NCBI GenBank assembly: GCA_020061995.1
Contig: JAGUXE010000126.1
Span: 1-13,505, forward strand
Source of the DNA: Ignavibacteriales bacterium
Lineage (GTDB): Bacteria; Bacteroidota; Ignavibacteria; Ignavibacteriales; Ignavibacteriaceae
Length of the DNA: 13,505 nucleotides
Direction of reading: 5' to 3'
The notes beneath the pieces are model-generated. The model was not told where the DNA came from, ran no database searches, and saw only the letters and a program-made list of their open reading frames with translations. Both the position numbers and the translations under genes were made by a program. Shown in pieces: positions 1-4,996 of the stretch. The first letter of the stretch is position 1. Each line of letters opens with the position of its first letter.

Positions 1-350
1 AGGAAGTATCAAGCTTTCTTTACGATTATTCCAAAGAAAAAAATATCTATATGAAAACAAATTTTATAAACTCTGATCATGTTCATGTTTTATTGAATTT
101 ACCAACTAATAAAACCGTAGAAGAAGTTTTAAAGTTGCTCAAAGGTGGCAGTTCTCACTGGATAAATAAGTCTGTTAATTATAAATTTTCTTGGGGTATC
201 GGTTACGGTGCTTTTTCAATATCCGATTCGAATTTAGAGACGGTTACTAAGTATATTAAACAGCAGGAAGAACATCATAGAAAGAAAAGTTTCAGCGATG
301 AACTTGATTTATTTAGAAAGATGTACCGGATGGACATCTTAAATAACTAA
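1..350 (+). CDS. REP-associated tyrosine transposase (Y1/HUH, IS200-like), C-terminal part
   Basis: The reading frame is open from the first complete codon at position 3, so this is the C-terminal part of a gene cut by the window edge; the ATG at 51 is internal. The protein shows the HUH metal-binding motif as HVH within SDHVHVLL. A candidate catalytic tyrosine lies in VTKYIKQQEEHH, the helix that carries the Y1 nucleophile in this family. The C-terminal tail HHRKKSFSDELDLFRK is typical of RAYT proteins. Such enzymes nick and rejoin single-stranded DNA and are thought to spread short palindromic (REP) sequences. Two hairpins follow within 100 bases, as expected for a RAYT locus. The visible half starts about where the N-terminal fragment at 13427 would continue. 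Family assignment is secure; activity is not known. Confidence 0.88.
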   Translation, partial: EVSSFLYDYSKEKNIYMKTNFINSDHVHVLLNLPTNKTVEEVLKLLKGGSSHWINKSVNYKFSWGIGYGAFSISDSNLETVTKYIKQQEEHHRKKSFSDELDLFRKMYRMDILNN

Positions 351-371
351 TTTGTTCTTGTAACTCAATCC

Positions 372-439
372 CTAAAAACCGTTGAAACGGTTTCGAATTG
401 TTTTTAGTTCTTCTATTACCAACGGCTGAAGCCGTTGGT
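372..439. repeat. Pair of REP-like hairpins downstream of the RAYT gene
   Basis: Two short perfect stems lie in the 90 bases after the transposase stop. The first is AAACCGTT, loop GA, AACGGTTT (376-393). It overlaps a competing outer stem, CTAAAAAC (372-379) with GTTTTTAG (400-407), so two folds exclude each other. The second is a 10-bp stem, ACCAACGGCT (418-427), loop GA, AGCCGTTGGT (430-439). Related stems lie upstream of the second RAYT at 13233-13296. Hairpins next to a Y1 transposase are the usual substrates of RAYT enzymes. They might also end transcription of the transposase, but no U-tract follows the second stem. Confidence 0.75.
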
Positions 440-918
440 TAACAGATAAAGGCTTAAACAACTATATCAATCGTATTCCATTAACAAATAATCCGGTAAT
501 GCTAAACGGTGGCATCCATTGGAGAAAAAAAACACCAAGCACACAAGTTTTCTGTAGGTCAAGATTCATCACAACAACAATGCGTTATTGCTATACTTAC
601 CGGCTTTACTGTCTCGACATAAATGTCGAGCTACAACATGCTATTATCGAAAAAATTTATAATTTGTTAACACGTGTGTCGTGTCATATTAGGATTTTTT
701 TCCTTAAGTTACTTTACAAATTCTATATGAATTAGTAATATTTCTTGATTTCCGGTTTTATGCAGTTATTTTGGATTTTTCAATACTACAGAAACCTGAT
801 TTAAGAGAGTTTATCATTTTCGTTTTAGTCAAATGGCTCTATCTTCTATTCCGATAAACTACAATGCGTTGCCTATGTTAACGCTGAATTAAAAAAATTA
901 ATTTTATAATGGGGTTCC
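440..918. other. Non-coding stretch with decayed repeats
   Basis: I see no credible gene here. At 524-573 there is a decayed copy of a repeat that occurs intact at 9878-9922: the words 'caccaagcacacaagttttctgtaggtc' are nearly the same, but the following palindrome has lost its right arm. A separate intact palindrome is at 613-630. The last 150 bases before the gene at 919 are AT-rich and could hold its promoter, but no motif stands out. Confidence 0.5.
613..630. repeat. REP-like palindrome CTCGACAT/ATGTCGAG
   Basis: The stem is CTCGACAT, loop AA, ATGTCGAG, followed by 'ctaca'. It is a relative of the GTCGAGAT-TC-ATCTCGAC palindrome that follows all three secreted-protein genes. In both, the TGTAG or CTACA word sits just outside the stem. 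It lies in DNA without genes. Confidence 0.6.
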
Positions 919-1305
919 ATGCTTGATAATACCGATCTAAATGAAGAAGCCGATGATGTTTCCGGGGCAGAAAATCCTGTACCGAAAAATCGTTCTATCA
1001 GGTTACCTGCTAATTGGTGGTCTTCTCAGAATAGCATTGATCATCTAATAAACAAAAGCAAACCGGCTTTACACCTACTTAAACCGGAACAAAAAAGTAG
1101 TGTTACCGATTATGATCTTCCGTCGGTTAAGGGATGGGATGTTAAAAGTGGCGACTATCGTGTTAAAGTTGATGAACCGGAAAGAGATTACATTAAAGAT
1201 AAAGCTAAATTTAATTACAGAATTTTAGTCGCAGCTATAATTGTTACCTTTATTGCTGTAACCCTTATATCGATGCTTGCATCTAAAATTGAAGTCTTTA
1301 AGTAA
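919..1305 (+). CDS. Small hypothetical protein with one C-terminal membrane segment
   Basis: The product has 128 residues and I recognise no family. Residues 1-95 are polar and charged, with an acidic N-terminus (NEEADDVSGAE) and a tryptophan pair in LPANWWSSQ. Residues about 101-121 form one strongly hydrophobic segment (ILVAAIIVTFIAVTLISMLA), followed by a short KIEVFK tail. With no signal peptide, this suggests a single-pass or tail-anchored inner-membrane protein with most of the chain in the cytoplasm. A GGGG stretch at 911-914 just before the ATG supports the start. The HEPN gene begins 24 bases downstream on the same strand, so the two may be co-transcribed, although nothing shows a shared function. 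Codon use and length support a real gene. It might be a structural or regulatory membrane peptide, but that is a guess. Confidence 0.6.
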   Translation: MLDNTDLNEEADDVSGAENPVPKNRSIRLPANWWSSQNSIDHLINKSKPALHLLKPEQKSSVTDYDLPSVKGWDVKSGDYRVKVDEPERDYIKDKAKFNYRILVAAIIVTFIAVTLISMLASKIEVFK

Positions 1306-1328
1306 ATAAAAATGGAATATTTACGACT

Positions 1329-1721
1329 TTGAAAAAGGTAGAATTAGTAAATTACTGGGTAGACTCAGCTGAGGTTGATTATAAGGCGATGAATAATCTC
1401 TTTTCCAGTAGAGACTTTGTCTGGTCATTGTTTTTGGGACATCTTGTAATTGAAAAACTGATAAAGGCTGTAGCTGCTAATAAAGATGTAGTTCAAATTC
1501 CAAAAATACATGATCTTAATAAATTAGCTAAAGCAGCAAAAATTACTTTAGATGATGAACTAATGGATAAACTGGATATAATTTCATCTTTCAATATTGA
1601 GGCACGATATCCGGATTATAAACAAGAATTTTATAAAAAGTGTGATCTTAAATTTACCTCAGAGAATATTATAACTATAAAAGAAATAAGAAAATGGCTA
1701 CTGGAAATAGTGACGAAATAA
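1329..1721 (+). CDS. HEPN domain protein, putative toxin of a HEPN/MNT pair
   Basis: This 130-residue, mainly helical protein matches the HEPN family (PF05168 type). Visible marks are YWVDSAEVDYKAMNNLF at the N-terminus, FLGHLVIEKLIKAVAA in the middle (the usual F..qq..EK.lKA helix), the conserved IHDL at about residue 60, and EARYPDYKQEF near residue 95. HEPN proteins paired with minimal nucleotidyltransferases are commonly RNase toxins whose partner neutralises them, in some cases by adenylylation. I do not see the catalytic RX4-6H motif of the RNase-active HepT branch: the arginine of EARYPDY has no histidine at the right distance. Activity is therefore uncertain. Translation must start at TTG (1329), since no in-frame ATG lies upstream and the next one, at residue 21, would remove conserved residues. 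It overlaps the next gene by 28 bases. Confidence 0.85.
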   Translation: MKKVELVNYWVDSAEVDYKAMNNLFSSRDFVWSLFLGHLVIEKLIKAVAANKDVVQIPKIHDLNKLAKAAKITLDDELMDKLDIISSFNIEARYPDYKQEFYKKCDLKFTSENIITIKEIRKWLLEIVTK

Positions 1722-2017
1722 GAGACGTTGTCCGCAAATACTACGAAACATTATTGAATGCAGGGTTCCCACTGGAAAAGGTGGTGCTTTTTGGGTCTTA
1801 TGCGAAAAACAAACAAAATACAAATAGCGATATTGATGTTGCTGTTGTTCTTAAGAAATTTAAATACGATAGATTTTCTACACGGTTAGAGTTAATGAAA
1901 TATTCACGTGGGTTTAAAGAAGTTATTGAACCACACCCATTTTTAGTCTCGGAGTTTGAAATTTCAAATCCATTTGTTCTTGAAATAATGACTACGGGCG
2001 TTGAGCTTTATTCTTAA
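1694..2017 (+). CDS. Minimal nucleotidyltransferase (MNT), putative antitoxin to the HEPN protein
   Basis: The product has 107 residues with the classical polymerase-beta-like nucleotidyltransferase signature. VVLFGSYAKNKQNTNSDIDVAVV at about residues 30-52 contains GS, ten residues, then DxD, which binds nucleotide and metal. A later acidic position in EVIEPHPFLV could be the third carboxylate. Proteins of this size encoded next to HEPN genes act as antitoxins and in characterised pairs (HepT/MntA) transfer AMP to the HEPN partner. The 28-base overlap with the upstream gene indicates coupled translation. No clear Shine-Dalgarno precedes the ATG, which fits coupling. The motif is complete, so the enzyme is probably active. 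Repeat DNA begins within about 15 bases of the stop. Confidence 0.9.
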   Translation: MATGNSDEIRDVVRKYYETLLNAGFPLEKVVLFGSYAKNKQNTNSDIDVAVVLKKFKYDRFSTRLELMKYSRGFKEVIEPHPFLVSEFEISNPFVLEIMTTGVELYS

Positions 2018-2030
2018 TATTTATTTGTGA

Positions 2031-2116
2031 AAACCTTTGTGCCTCTTGTGGTAAAATGAGTTTTTTTAACATTAAAGCTAAACTCGCAAAAGGGAAAACA
2101 CGCAAAGTGAACAAAG
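2031..2116. repeat. CTTTGTG-type inverted repeat, diverged copy
   Basis: The left arm reads CCTTTGTGCCTCTTGTGG, then 'taaaat'. The right part carries AAAGGGAAAACACGCAAAG and ends in ACAAAG. It is a worn member of the family that is better preserved at 2418, 4032 and 4745. It lies directly after the MNT gene. Confidence 0.55.
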
Positions 2117-2170
2117 AATAAGTTGGCTATGTTGATTTTATATGGTAAGAATTATTATAATTAAACTTCT

Positions 2171-2389
2171 ATGAAATTAAAATTTACTTATTTTAACGAT
2201 ACCGACACTGTTTATTTGAAGCTTTCAGATAAAACACCTGTCGAAACTAAAGCTCTCGACAATAATTTCTATATTGATGTTGATGAAAAAGGTGATATTG
2301 TAAGCATGACGATTGAACATGCAAAAGAAAAAGCGAATATTAATGATTTTTCGTTTAAGCAAATTGTTGATTCAACAACAGCGGCTTAA
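2171..2389 (+). CDS. DUF2283 family protein, unpaired copy
   Basis: This 72-residue protein matches the DUF2283 pattern: KFTYFNDTDTVYLKLSD at the N-terminus (the family's Y-x-x-x-x-D-x-x-Y-I/L core), then FYIDVDEKGDIVSMTIEHA (usual form: ...D.D..G.ivGieI..A). The function of the family is unknown; members are often encoded beside DUF4258-type proteins and are suspected to be antitoxin-like. This copy has no such partner: upstream is repeat DNA, and no second gene lies between here and 2616. It is a paralogue of the protein at 4474, which does have one. No Shine-Dalgarno is visible before the ATG. It may be an orphan left by loss of its partner, or it may work alone. Confidence 0.8.
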   Translation: MKLKFTYFNDTDTVYLKLSDKTPVETKALDNNFYIDVDEKGDIVSMTIEHAKEKANINDFSFKQIVDSTTAA

Positions 2390-2417
2390 TTTGAACAATA
2401 TGAAATTTGGTTGGTTA

Positions 2418-2504
2418 TTTGTCACCTTAGTGTTAAACTGCTTTCAACTTTAGAGCACTTAACCACAAGGGACACAAAGAAAAAGCGCACAAAGTGCACA
2501 ATGG
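2418..2504. repeat. CTTTGTG-type inverted repeat
   Basis: The left arm TTTGTCACCTTAGTGTTAA pairs imperfectly with the right arm beginning TTAACCACAAGGGACACAAAG at 2459. The unit ends in the family tail CACAAAGTGCACAATGG. The transcript could fold into a long hairpin just after the DUF2283 gene. Close relatives are at 4032-4125 and 4745-4830. The remaining bases to 2615 show nothing I can name. Confidence 0.75.
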
Positions 2505-2615
2505 TGGTGACTGATTTTTATACTTTTATTTTTTGACACTTTAATAAACTTTATGGATAAAATTATTTACGTTGAATTCACCAATTGATTATGACCAATA
2601 TAACCGGGTGCTAAA

Positions 2616-2951
2616 TTGAAATTGCCTTCGGATGCTGATATTAGTGAAATTAAAATCAAGGAGTATCTTTTAACTAAAAGAGATATGGGTGACAAGTCAG
2701 AGTTTTTATTGAGTGCCGGTTATAAAAAAGAATTTTTTGATCGGTTAATAATTGATTTGAAAGAACAAATTCTTCCTCTTGATGCCATGCTAACGGAAGA
2801 AACAATTTTTGGGAAAAAATTTAGCATTATTGGAAAATTGATCGGACCAAACAAGAAAGAATTGACTGTTAAGACTATTTGGATGCAAGAAAGCTTTTCG
2901 GGAAAATGGAAGTTTATTACTCTATTCCCTGCAAAGGAGAAAATTAAATGA
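2616..2951 (+). CDS. DUF6883 family protein
   Basis: The product has 111 residues and resembles DUF6883. It opens with KLPSDADISEIKIKEYLL (the usual lp..A.i...Kl..YLL), followed by GDKSEFLLSAGYKKEFFDRLIIDL (the 'K..f...Gf.......L...L' helix). It ends with ELTVKTIWMQESFSGKWKFITLFP, matching the '..v.tvWi......p.lvt.yp' strands. Its function is unknown; family members are found near polymorphic toxins and as small two-gene units. The start must be TTG at 2616 (KLPSDAD follows), because an in-frame stop at 2601 rules out anything farther upstream. The stop overlaps the next start by 4 bases (ATGA), so the two are translationally coupled. No signal peptide is seen, so it should be cytoplasmic. 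Calling it a toxin-antitoxin partner is inference. Confidence 0.75.
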   Translation: MKLPSDADISEIKIKEYLLTKRDMGDKSEFLLSAGYKKEFFDRLIIDLKEQILPLDAMLTEETIFGKKFSIIGKLIGPNKKELTVKTIWMQESFSGKWKFITLFPAKEKIK

Positions 2952-3223
2952 ACATTGAACTTTTTAGTAAAGTTGCTTTAAAAGTTGATTTAGTCGATTA
3001 TCATTTACAAAAGGGTGATGTTGCCGTTATTATTGAAAAACATCCGGAGGTAAATGGTATAACAGGAGTAACTCTTGAAGTATTTAATGCTCTTGGCGAA
3101 ACAATTGCAGTACCAACTATTCTTGAATCTCAAATTGAACCATTGAATAGTAATGAAATATTGCACGTCCGCCCATTAAATATTAATCGTGTTGCCGAAA
3201 GTGGAGAAAACTATTTTCAATGA
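2948..3223 (+). CDS. DUF4926 family protein
   Basis: This 91-residue protein matches DUF4926. IELFSKVALKVDLVDYHLQKGDVAVIIEKHP corresponds to the family's 'LldvValt.dlp...L..GqvGtVve', and TLEVFNALGETIAVPTILESQIEPL corresponds to '..VEF.d..G.t.A...l....l..l'. The pattern suggests a small beta-barrel. The biochemical role is unknown. It overlaps the DUF6883 gene by the 4-base ATGA junction, and an AAGGAG (2934-2939) at the end of that gene serves as its ribosome binding site. Such tight linkage points to joint action. The pair lies in a row of toxin-antitoxin cassettes, which makes an antidote or partner role plausible but unproven. Confidence 0.78.
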   Translation: MNIELFSKVALKVDLVDYHLQKGDVAVIIEKHPEVNGITGVTLEVFNALGETIAVPTILESQIEPLNSNEILHVRPLNINRVAESGENYFQ

Positions 3224-3284
3224 CTTATTCCCCTTTTTGGCAAAAATAATTTGTTATGCTGAATAACTCTGAAAAAAATTGTCG

Positions 3285-3475
3285 TGCCGATTCGCCGCGG
3301 CGAACTATCGGCATCTCAAGCAGAGTGGAAAGATTCTGACCTACGTCAGAATGACGGCATTCTGGTTGTCTTGTTGAATATCGCTGAAAACAATGTCATG
3401 CTGAATTCATTTCAGCATCTCAAGCAGAGCAAGAAGATACTGACCGATGTCTGAATGACAGTATCGCGGTTGTCT
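3285..3475. repeat. Two hairpin-rich repeat units of the ATGCCGAT type
   Basis: Unit 1 has the outer stem TGCCGAT...ATCGGCA (3285-3313) around the self-complementary core TTCGCCGCGGCGAA. It is followed by a perfect hairpin, ATTCTGAC, loop CTAC, GTCAGAAT (3333-3352). Unit 2 has the stem ATGCTGAA...TTCAGCAT (3398-3418), then GATACTG...CAGTATC (about 3434-3475). Both units share the linker 'ctcaagcagag'. Related units lie at 4146-4201 and 4862-4932. The 310 bases between the genes at 2948 and 3534 consist mostly of these. Confidence 0.75.
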
Positions 3476-3533
3476 TACTGTTCGCTGTTACGAATCAACA
3501 TGTTGATTAACTTGAAAAGCATGTAATAATTTC

Positions 3534-3818
3534 ATGGCTATTGATAAAATAAGTTTTGAGTTTGACCCGGAAAAAAGCAAGGTTAATAAACTAAAACATA
3601 AAATTAGTTTTGACCAGGCTAAAGAACTTTGGATGGATAGTTTTAGAGTAGAAATTAAAGCAAAAACATTGGATGAAGATCGATATTTAATTATTGGTGC
3701 CATTAAGAAAAAAATTTGGTGTGCCATTGTTACTTATAGGGAAGATAAAATTAGAATAATTTCAGTCAGAAGAGCAAGACAAAATGAAGAAGAACTTTAT
3801 AAAAGCATCAGAATTTGA
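3534..3818 (+). CDS. brnT: BrnT family ribonuclease toxin
   Basis: This 94-residue protein fits BrnT (DUF497), a RelE-fold ribonuclease toxin of type II systems that cuts RNA and stops translation. The N-terminal signature is present as FEFDPEKSKVNKLKHKISFDQAKELW (usual form FeWDp.Ka..N..KHgVsFeeA..vf), followed by DEDRYLIIGAI and the C-terminal RIISVRRARQNEEELY, which holds the conserved arginines of RIISaR.A...Er..Y. Length is normal for the family. The antitoxin gene follows with a 35-base overlap, the usual toxin-first order of brnTA operons. No Shine-Dalgarno precedes the ATG. The operon is expected to be repressed by the toxin-antitoxin complex binding its promoter; I see no clear operator. 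Confidence 0.92.
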   Translation: MAIDKISFEFDPEKSKVNKLKHKISFDQAKELWMDSFRVEIKAKTLDEDRYLIIGAIKKKIWCAIVTYREDKIRIISVRRARQNEEELYKSIRI

Positions 3819-4020
3819 CAGGAAATTCGATAGTAACGAAGATTTATTAAAACACCTCGATTTGTCTAATTCTAAAAGACCGGGGTTGGAGGCTAAATCT
3901 GTAAGGATTGATTTCCCTTCATGGATGCTGGACGGACTTGATAAGGAGGCTAAAAAACTTGGTGTTACCCGGCAGGCAATTATTAAGCTTTGGGTGAGTG
4001 ACCGACTCCATAATAATTGA
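3784..4020 (+). CDS. brnA: BrnA/CopG-like ribbon-helix-helix antitoxin
   Basis: This 78-residue protein pairs with the BrnT toxin. Residues about 6-30 (KASEFDRKFDSNEDLLKHLDL) match the N-terminal tract of antitoxins in this group. Residues about 39-76 form a ribbon-helix-helix DNA-binding unit: KSVRIDFPSWMLDGLDKEAKKLG, then VTRQAIIKLWVSDRL. The ribbon should bind operator DNA upstream of brnT, while another part wraps the toxin. The gene overlaps the end of brnT by 35 bases, so translation is probably coupled. The label 'CopG family antitoxin' would be equally fair, since the group grades into BrnA. A CTTTGTG hairpin repeat starts 12 bases after its stop. Confidence 0.87.
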   Translation: MKKNFIKASEFDRKFDSNEDLLKHLDLSNSKRPGLEAKSVRIDFPSWMLDGLDKEAKKLGVTRQAIIKLWVSDRLHNN

Positions 4021-4031
4021 ATAACACAATA

Positions 4032-4125
4032 GTTTTCCTTTGTGACCTTAGTGTTAAAATGCTTTTAGGTTTAGAACCCTTAACCACAAGGGACACAAAG
4101 GGAAAACGCACAAAGTGCACAATGG
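4032..4125. repeat. CTTTGTG-type inverted repeat, best-formed copy
   Basis: The left arm GTTTTCCTTTGTGACCTTAG... (4032-4057) pairs with the right arm starting TTAACCACAAGGGACACAAA (4080-4107), giving an imperfect stem of about 26 bp over a loop of about 22 bases. It ends in the family tail CACAAAGTGCACAATGG. The unit starts 12 bases after the antitoxin stop. It could slow RNA decay or act as a weak terminator, but no U-tract follows. Confidence 0.8.
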
Positions 4126-4145
4126 ACATGCTGAAAATAGCTGTC

Positions 4146-4201
4146 ATGCCGATTCGCTGCGGCGAAAGATCGGCATCTAAAGCAGAACGAGAAGATTCAG
4201 A
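4146..4201. repeat. ATGCCGAT-type hairpin repeat
   Basis: The outer stem ATGCCGAT...ATCGGCAT (4146-4176) encloses TTCGCTGCGGCGAA, one base different from the perfect palindrome in the copies at 3285 and 4862. The shared tail 'ctaaagcag...gaagattcag' follows. With the unit at 4032 it forms a composite that recurs almost unchanged at 4745-4932. Confidence 0.72.
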
Positions 4202-4236
4202 AAGAGTTTTAATGAAAATCTAACCCGGGGTTTGAT

Positions 4237-4470
4237 TTGAAAAAAACAAGATACTTTGTTGAACAGGTGTTAGTTAAGAGACCCTATATTAAGGAAGACT
4301 GGGTTATTGAAGTACTCACTAATCCCATTAAAAAAGAGATTCAACCCGAGGGACGAATTAGATTTTGGGGATTCATTAAAGAACTGAATAAGTATTTAAG
4401 AGTGGTTACATTAGAAGACGGCGAAACCGTTCATAATGTTTTCCCCGATAGAAATTTTAAGGAGGATTAA
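4237..4470 (+). CDS. DUF4258-like protein paired with DUF2283
   Basis: The product has 77 residues. It carries the pattern YFVEQVLVKRPYIKEDWVIEVLTNP, then GRIRFWGFIKEL, LRVVTLEDGETVHNVFPDR. I associate this with small DUF4258-type proteins encoded beside DUF2283 genes (typical form ..GRIRfWG.I.el....LRVVTLeDg.TvHNaFpDR.F). The fold is expected to resemble RelE/BrnT-like small toxins; that is an inference from family relations, and no catalytic residue can be assigned. TTG at 4237 is the only plausible start, since an in-frame stop lies at 4213. The DUF2283 gene follows after 3 bases, with its AAGGAGG embedded in the last codons here, so the two form one transcription unit. Confidence 0.78.
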   Translation: MKKTRYFVEQVLVKRPYIKEDWVIEVLTNPIKKEIQPEGRIRFWGFIKELNKYLRVVTLEDGETVHNVFPDRNFKED

Positions 4471-4473
4471 AAA

Positions 4474-4692
4474 ATGAAATTCAATTATTATCCGGAAACT
4501 GACTCTTTATACATCGACCTTTCCGAGAAGGCAAGTGTCGACTCTAAAGAAGTTGCCCGGGGTGTTGTCATTGACTTTGACGAAGAAGGAAATATTGTTG
4601 GTATTGATATAGATAATGCAAGTAAAATCGTTAATCTTAGTAGTGTAGAATCTGTATCGCTCCCAACTTCCAGAATTGCGTTTGCATCATAA
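4474..4692 (+). CDS. DUF2283 family protein, paired copy
   Basis: This 72-residue protein has the full DUF2283 pattern: FNYYPETDSLYIDLSEKASVDSKEVARGVVIDFDEEGNIVGIDIDNAS. An AAGGAGG at 4459-4465 gives a strong, well-spaced ribosome binding site. This is unlike most genes in the left half, so this product may be made in excess over its upstream partner, as expected for an antitoxin. It is a paralogue of the unpaired copy at 2171, and the C-terminal tails after about residue 50 differ, where a partner-binding part might lie. Function is unknown and the antitoxin role is inferred from position and size. Repeat DNA starts about 50 bases downstream. Confidence 0.85.
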   Translation: MKFNYYPETDSLYIDLSEKASVDSKEVARGVVIDFDEEGNIVGIDIDNASKIVNLSSVESVSLPTSRIAFAS

Positions 4693-4744
4693 ATTCATCA
4701 AAGCAATTTTATTTTAAGTATTAAATAATTATTGAAATTAATTT

Positions 4745-4830
4745 TATTGTGAACTTAGTGTTAAAATGTTTTTTATTAGAGCACTTAACCACAAGGGACA
4801 CAAAGGGAAAAAGCACAAAGTGCACAATGG
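4745..4830. repeat. CTTTGTG-type inverted repeat
   Basis: The left arm 'tattgtgaacttagtgttaa' (4745-4764) pairs imperfectly with the right arm TTAACCACAAGGGACACAAA from 4785. The unit ends with the same CACAAAGTGCACAATGG tail as the copies at 2418 and 4032. It lies after the second DUF2283 gene. Confidence 0.75.
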
Positions 4831-4861
4831 TTATGCTGAAAAAGTGCTGTAAATAACTGTC

Positions 4862-4932
4862 ATGCCGATTCGCCGCGGCGAAAGATCGGCATCTCAAACA
4901 AAGTGGAAAGATTCTGACCGACGTCAGAATCT
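4862..4932. repeat. ATGCCGAT-type hairpin repeat with perfect 10-bp stem-loop
   Basis: The outer stem ATGCCGAT...ATCGGCAT (4862-4892) surrounds the perfect palindrome TTCGCCGCGGCGAA. It is followed by AGATTCTGAC (4909-4918), loop CGAC, GTCAGAATCT (4923-4932), a perfect 10-bp hairpin. An AT-rich stretch (4941-4981) with three 'tttataattt'-like words separates this from the ATG at 4997. The promoter of the large secreted protein probably lies in or next to that stretch. Confidence 0.75.
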
Positions 4933-4996
4933 GAACAGAGCATTTATTTATAATTTTTAATTTATCATTTATAATTTATTTAAGGGACGGTTCATT

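Noticed and set aside
499..735. Open frame of 78 codons
   Set aside because: It runs across a decayed repeat and the CTCGACAT palindrome, has no family resemblance and no ribosome binding site.
3488..3727. Antisense frame opposite brnT
   Set aside because: The sense strand gives a clear BrnT protein; the antisense translation is a shadow.
4017..4223. Open frame of 68 codons after the BrnA-like gene
   Set aside because: It is made entirely of the CTTTGTG and ATGCCGAT repeat units, so it is repeat DNA read in frame.
2418..4830. CTTTGTG hairpins as integron attC sites
   Set aside because: GTTAAAC-like and ACTTAAC-like words do occur, but they lie next to the loop and in the wrong order for attC R' and R'' boxes, and no integrase is present.
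3285..4932. CRISPR array
   Set aside because: Repeats are few, irregularly spaced, separated by genes, and have no uniform spacers or cas genes.
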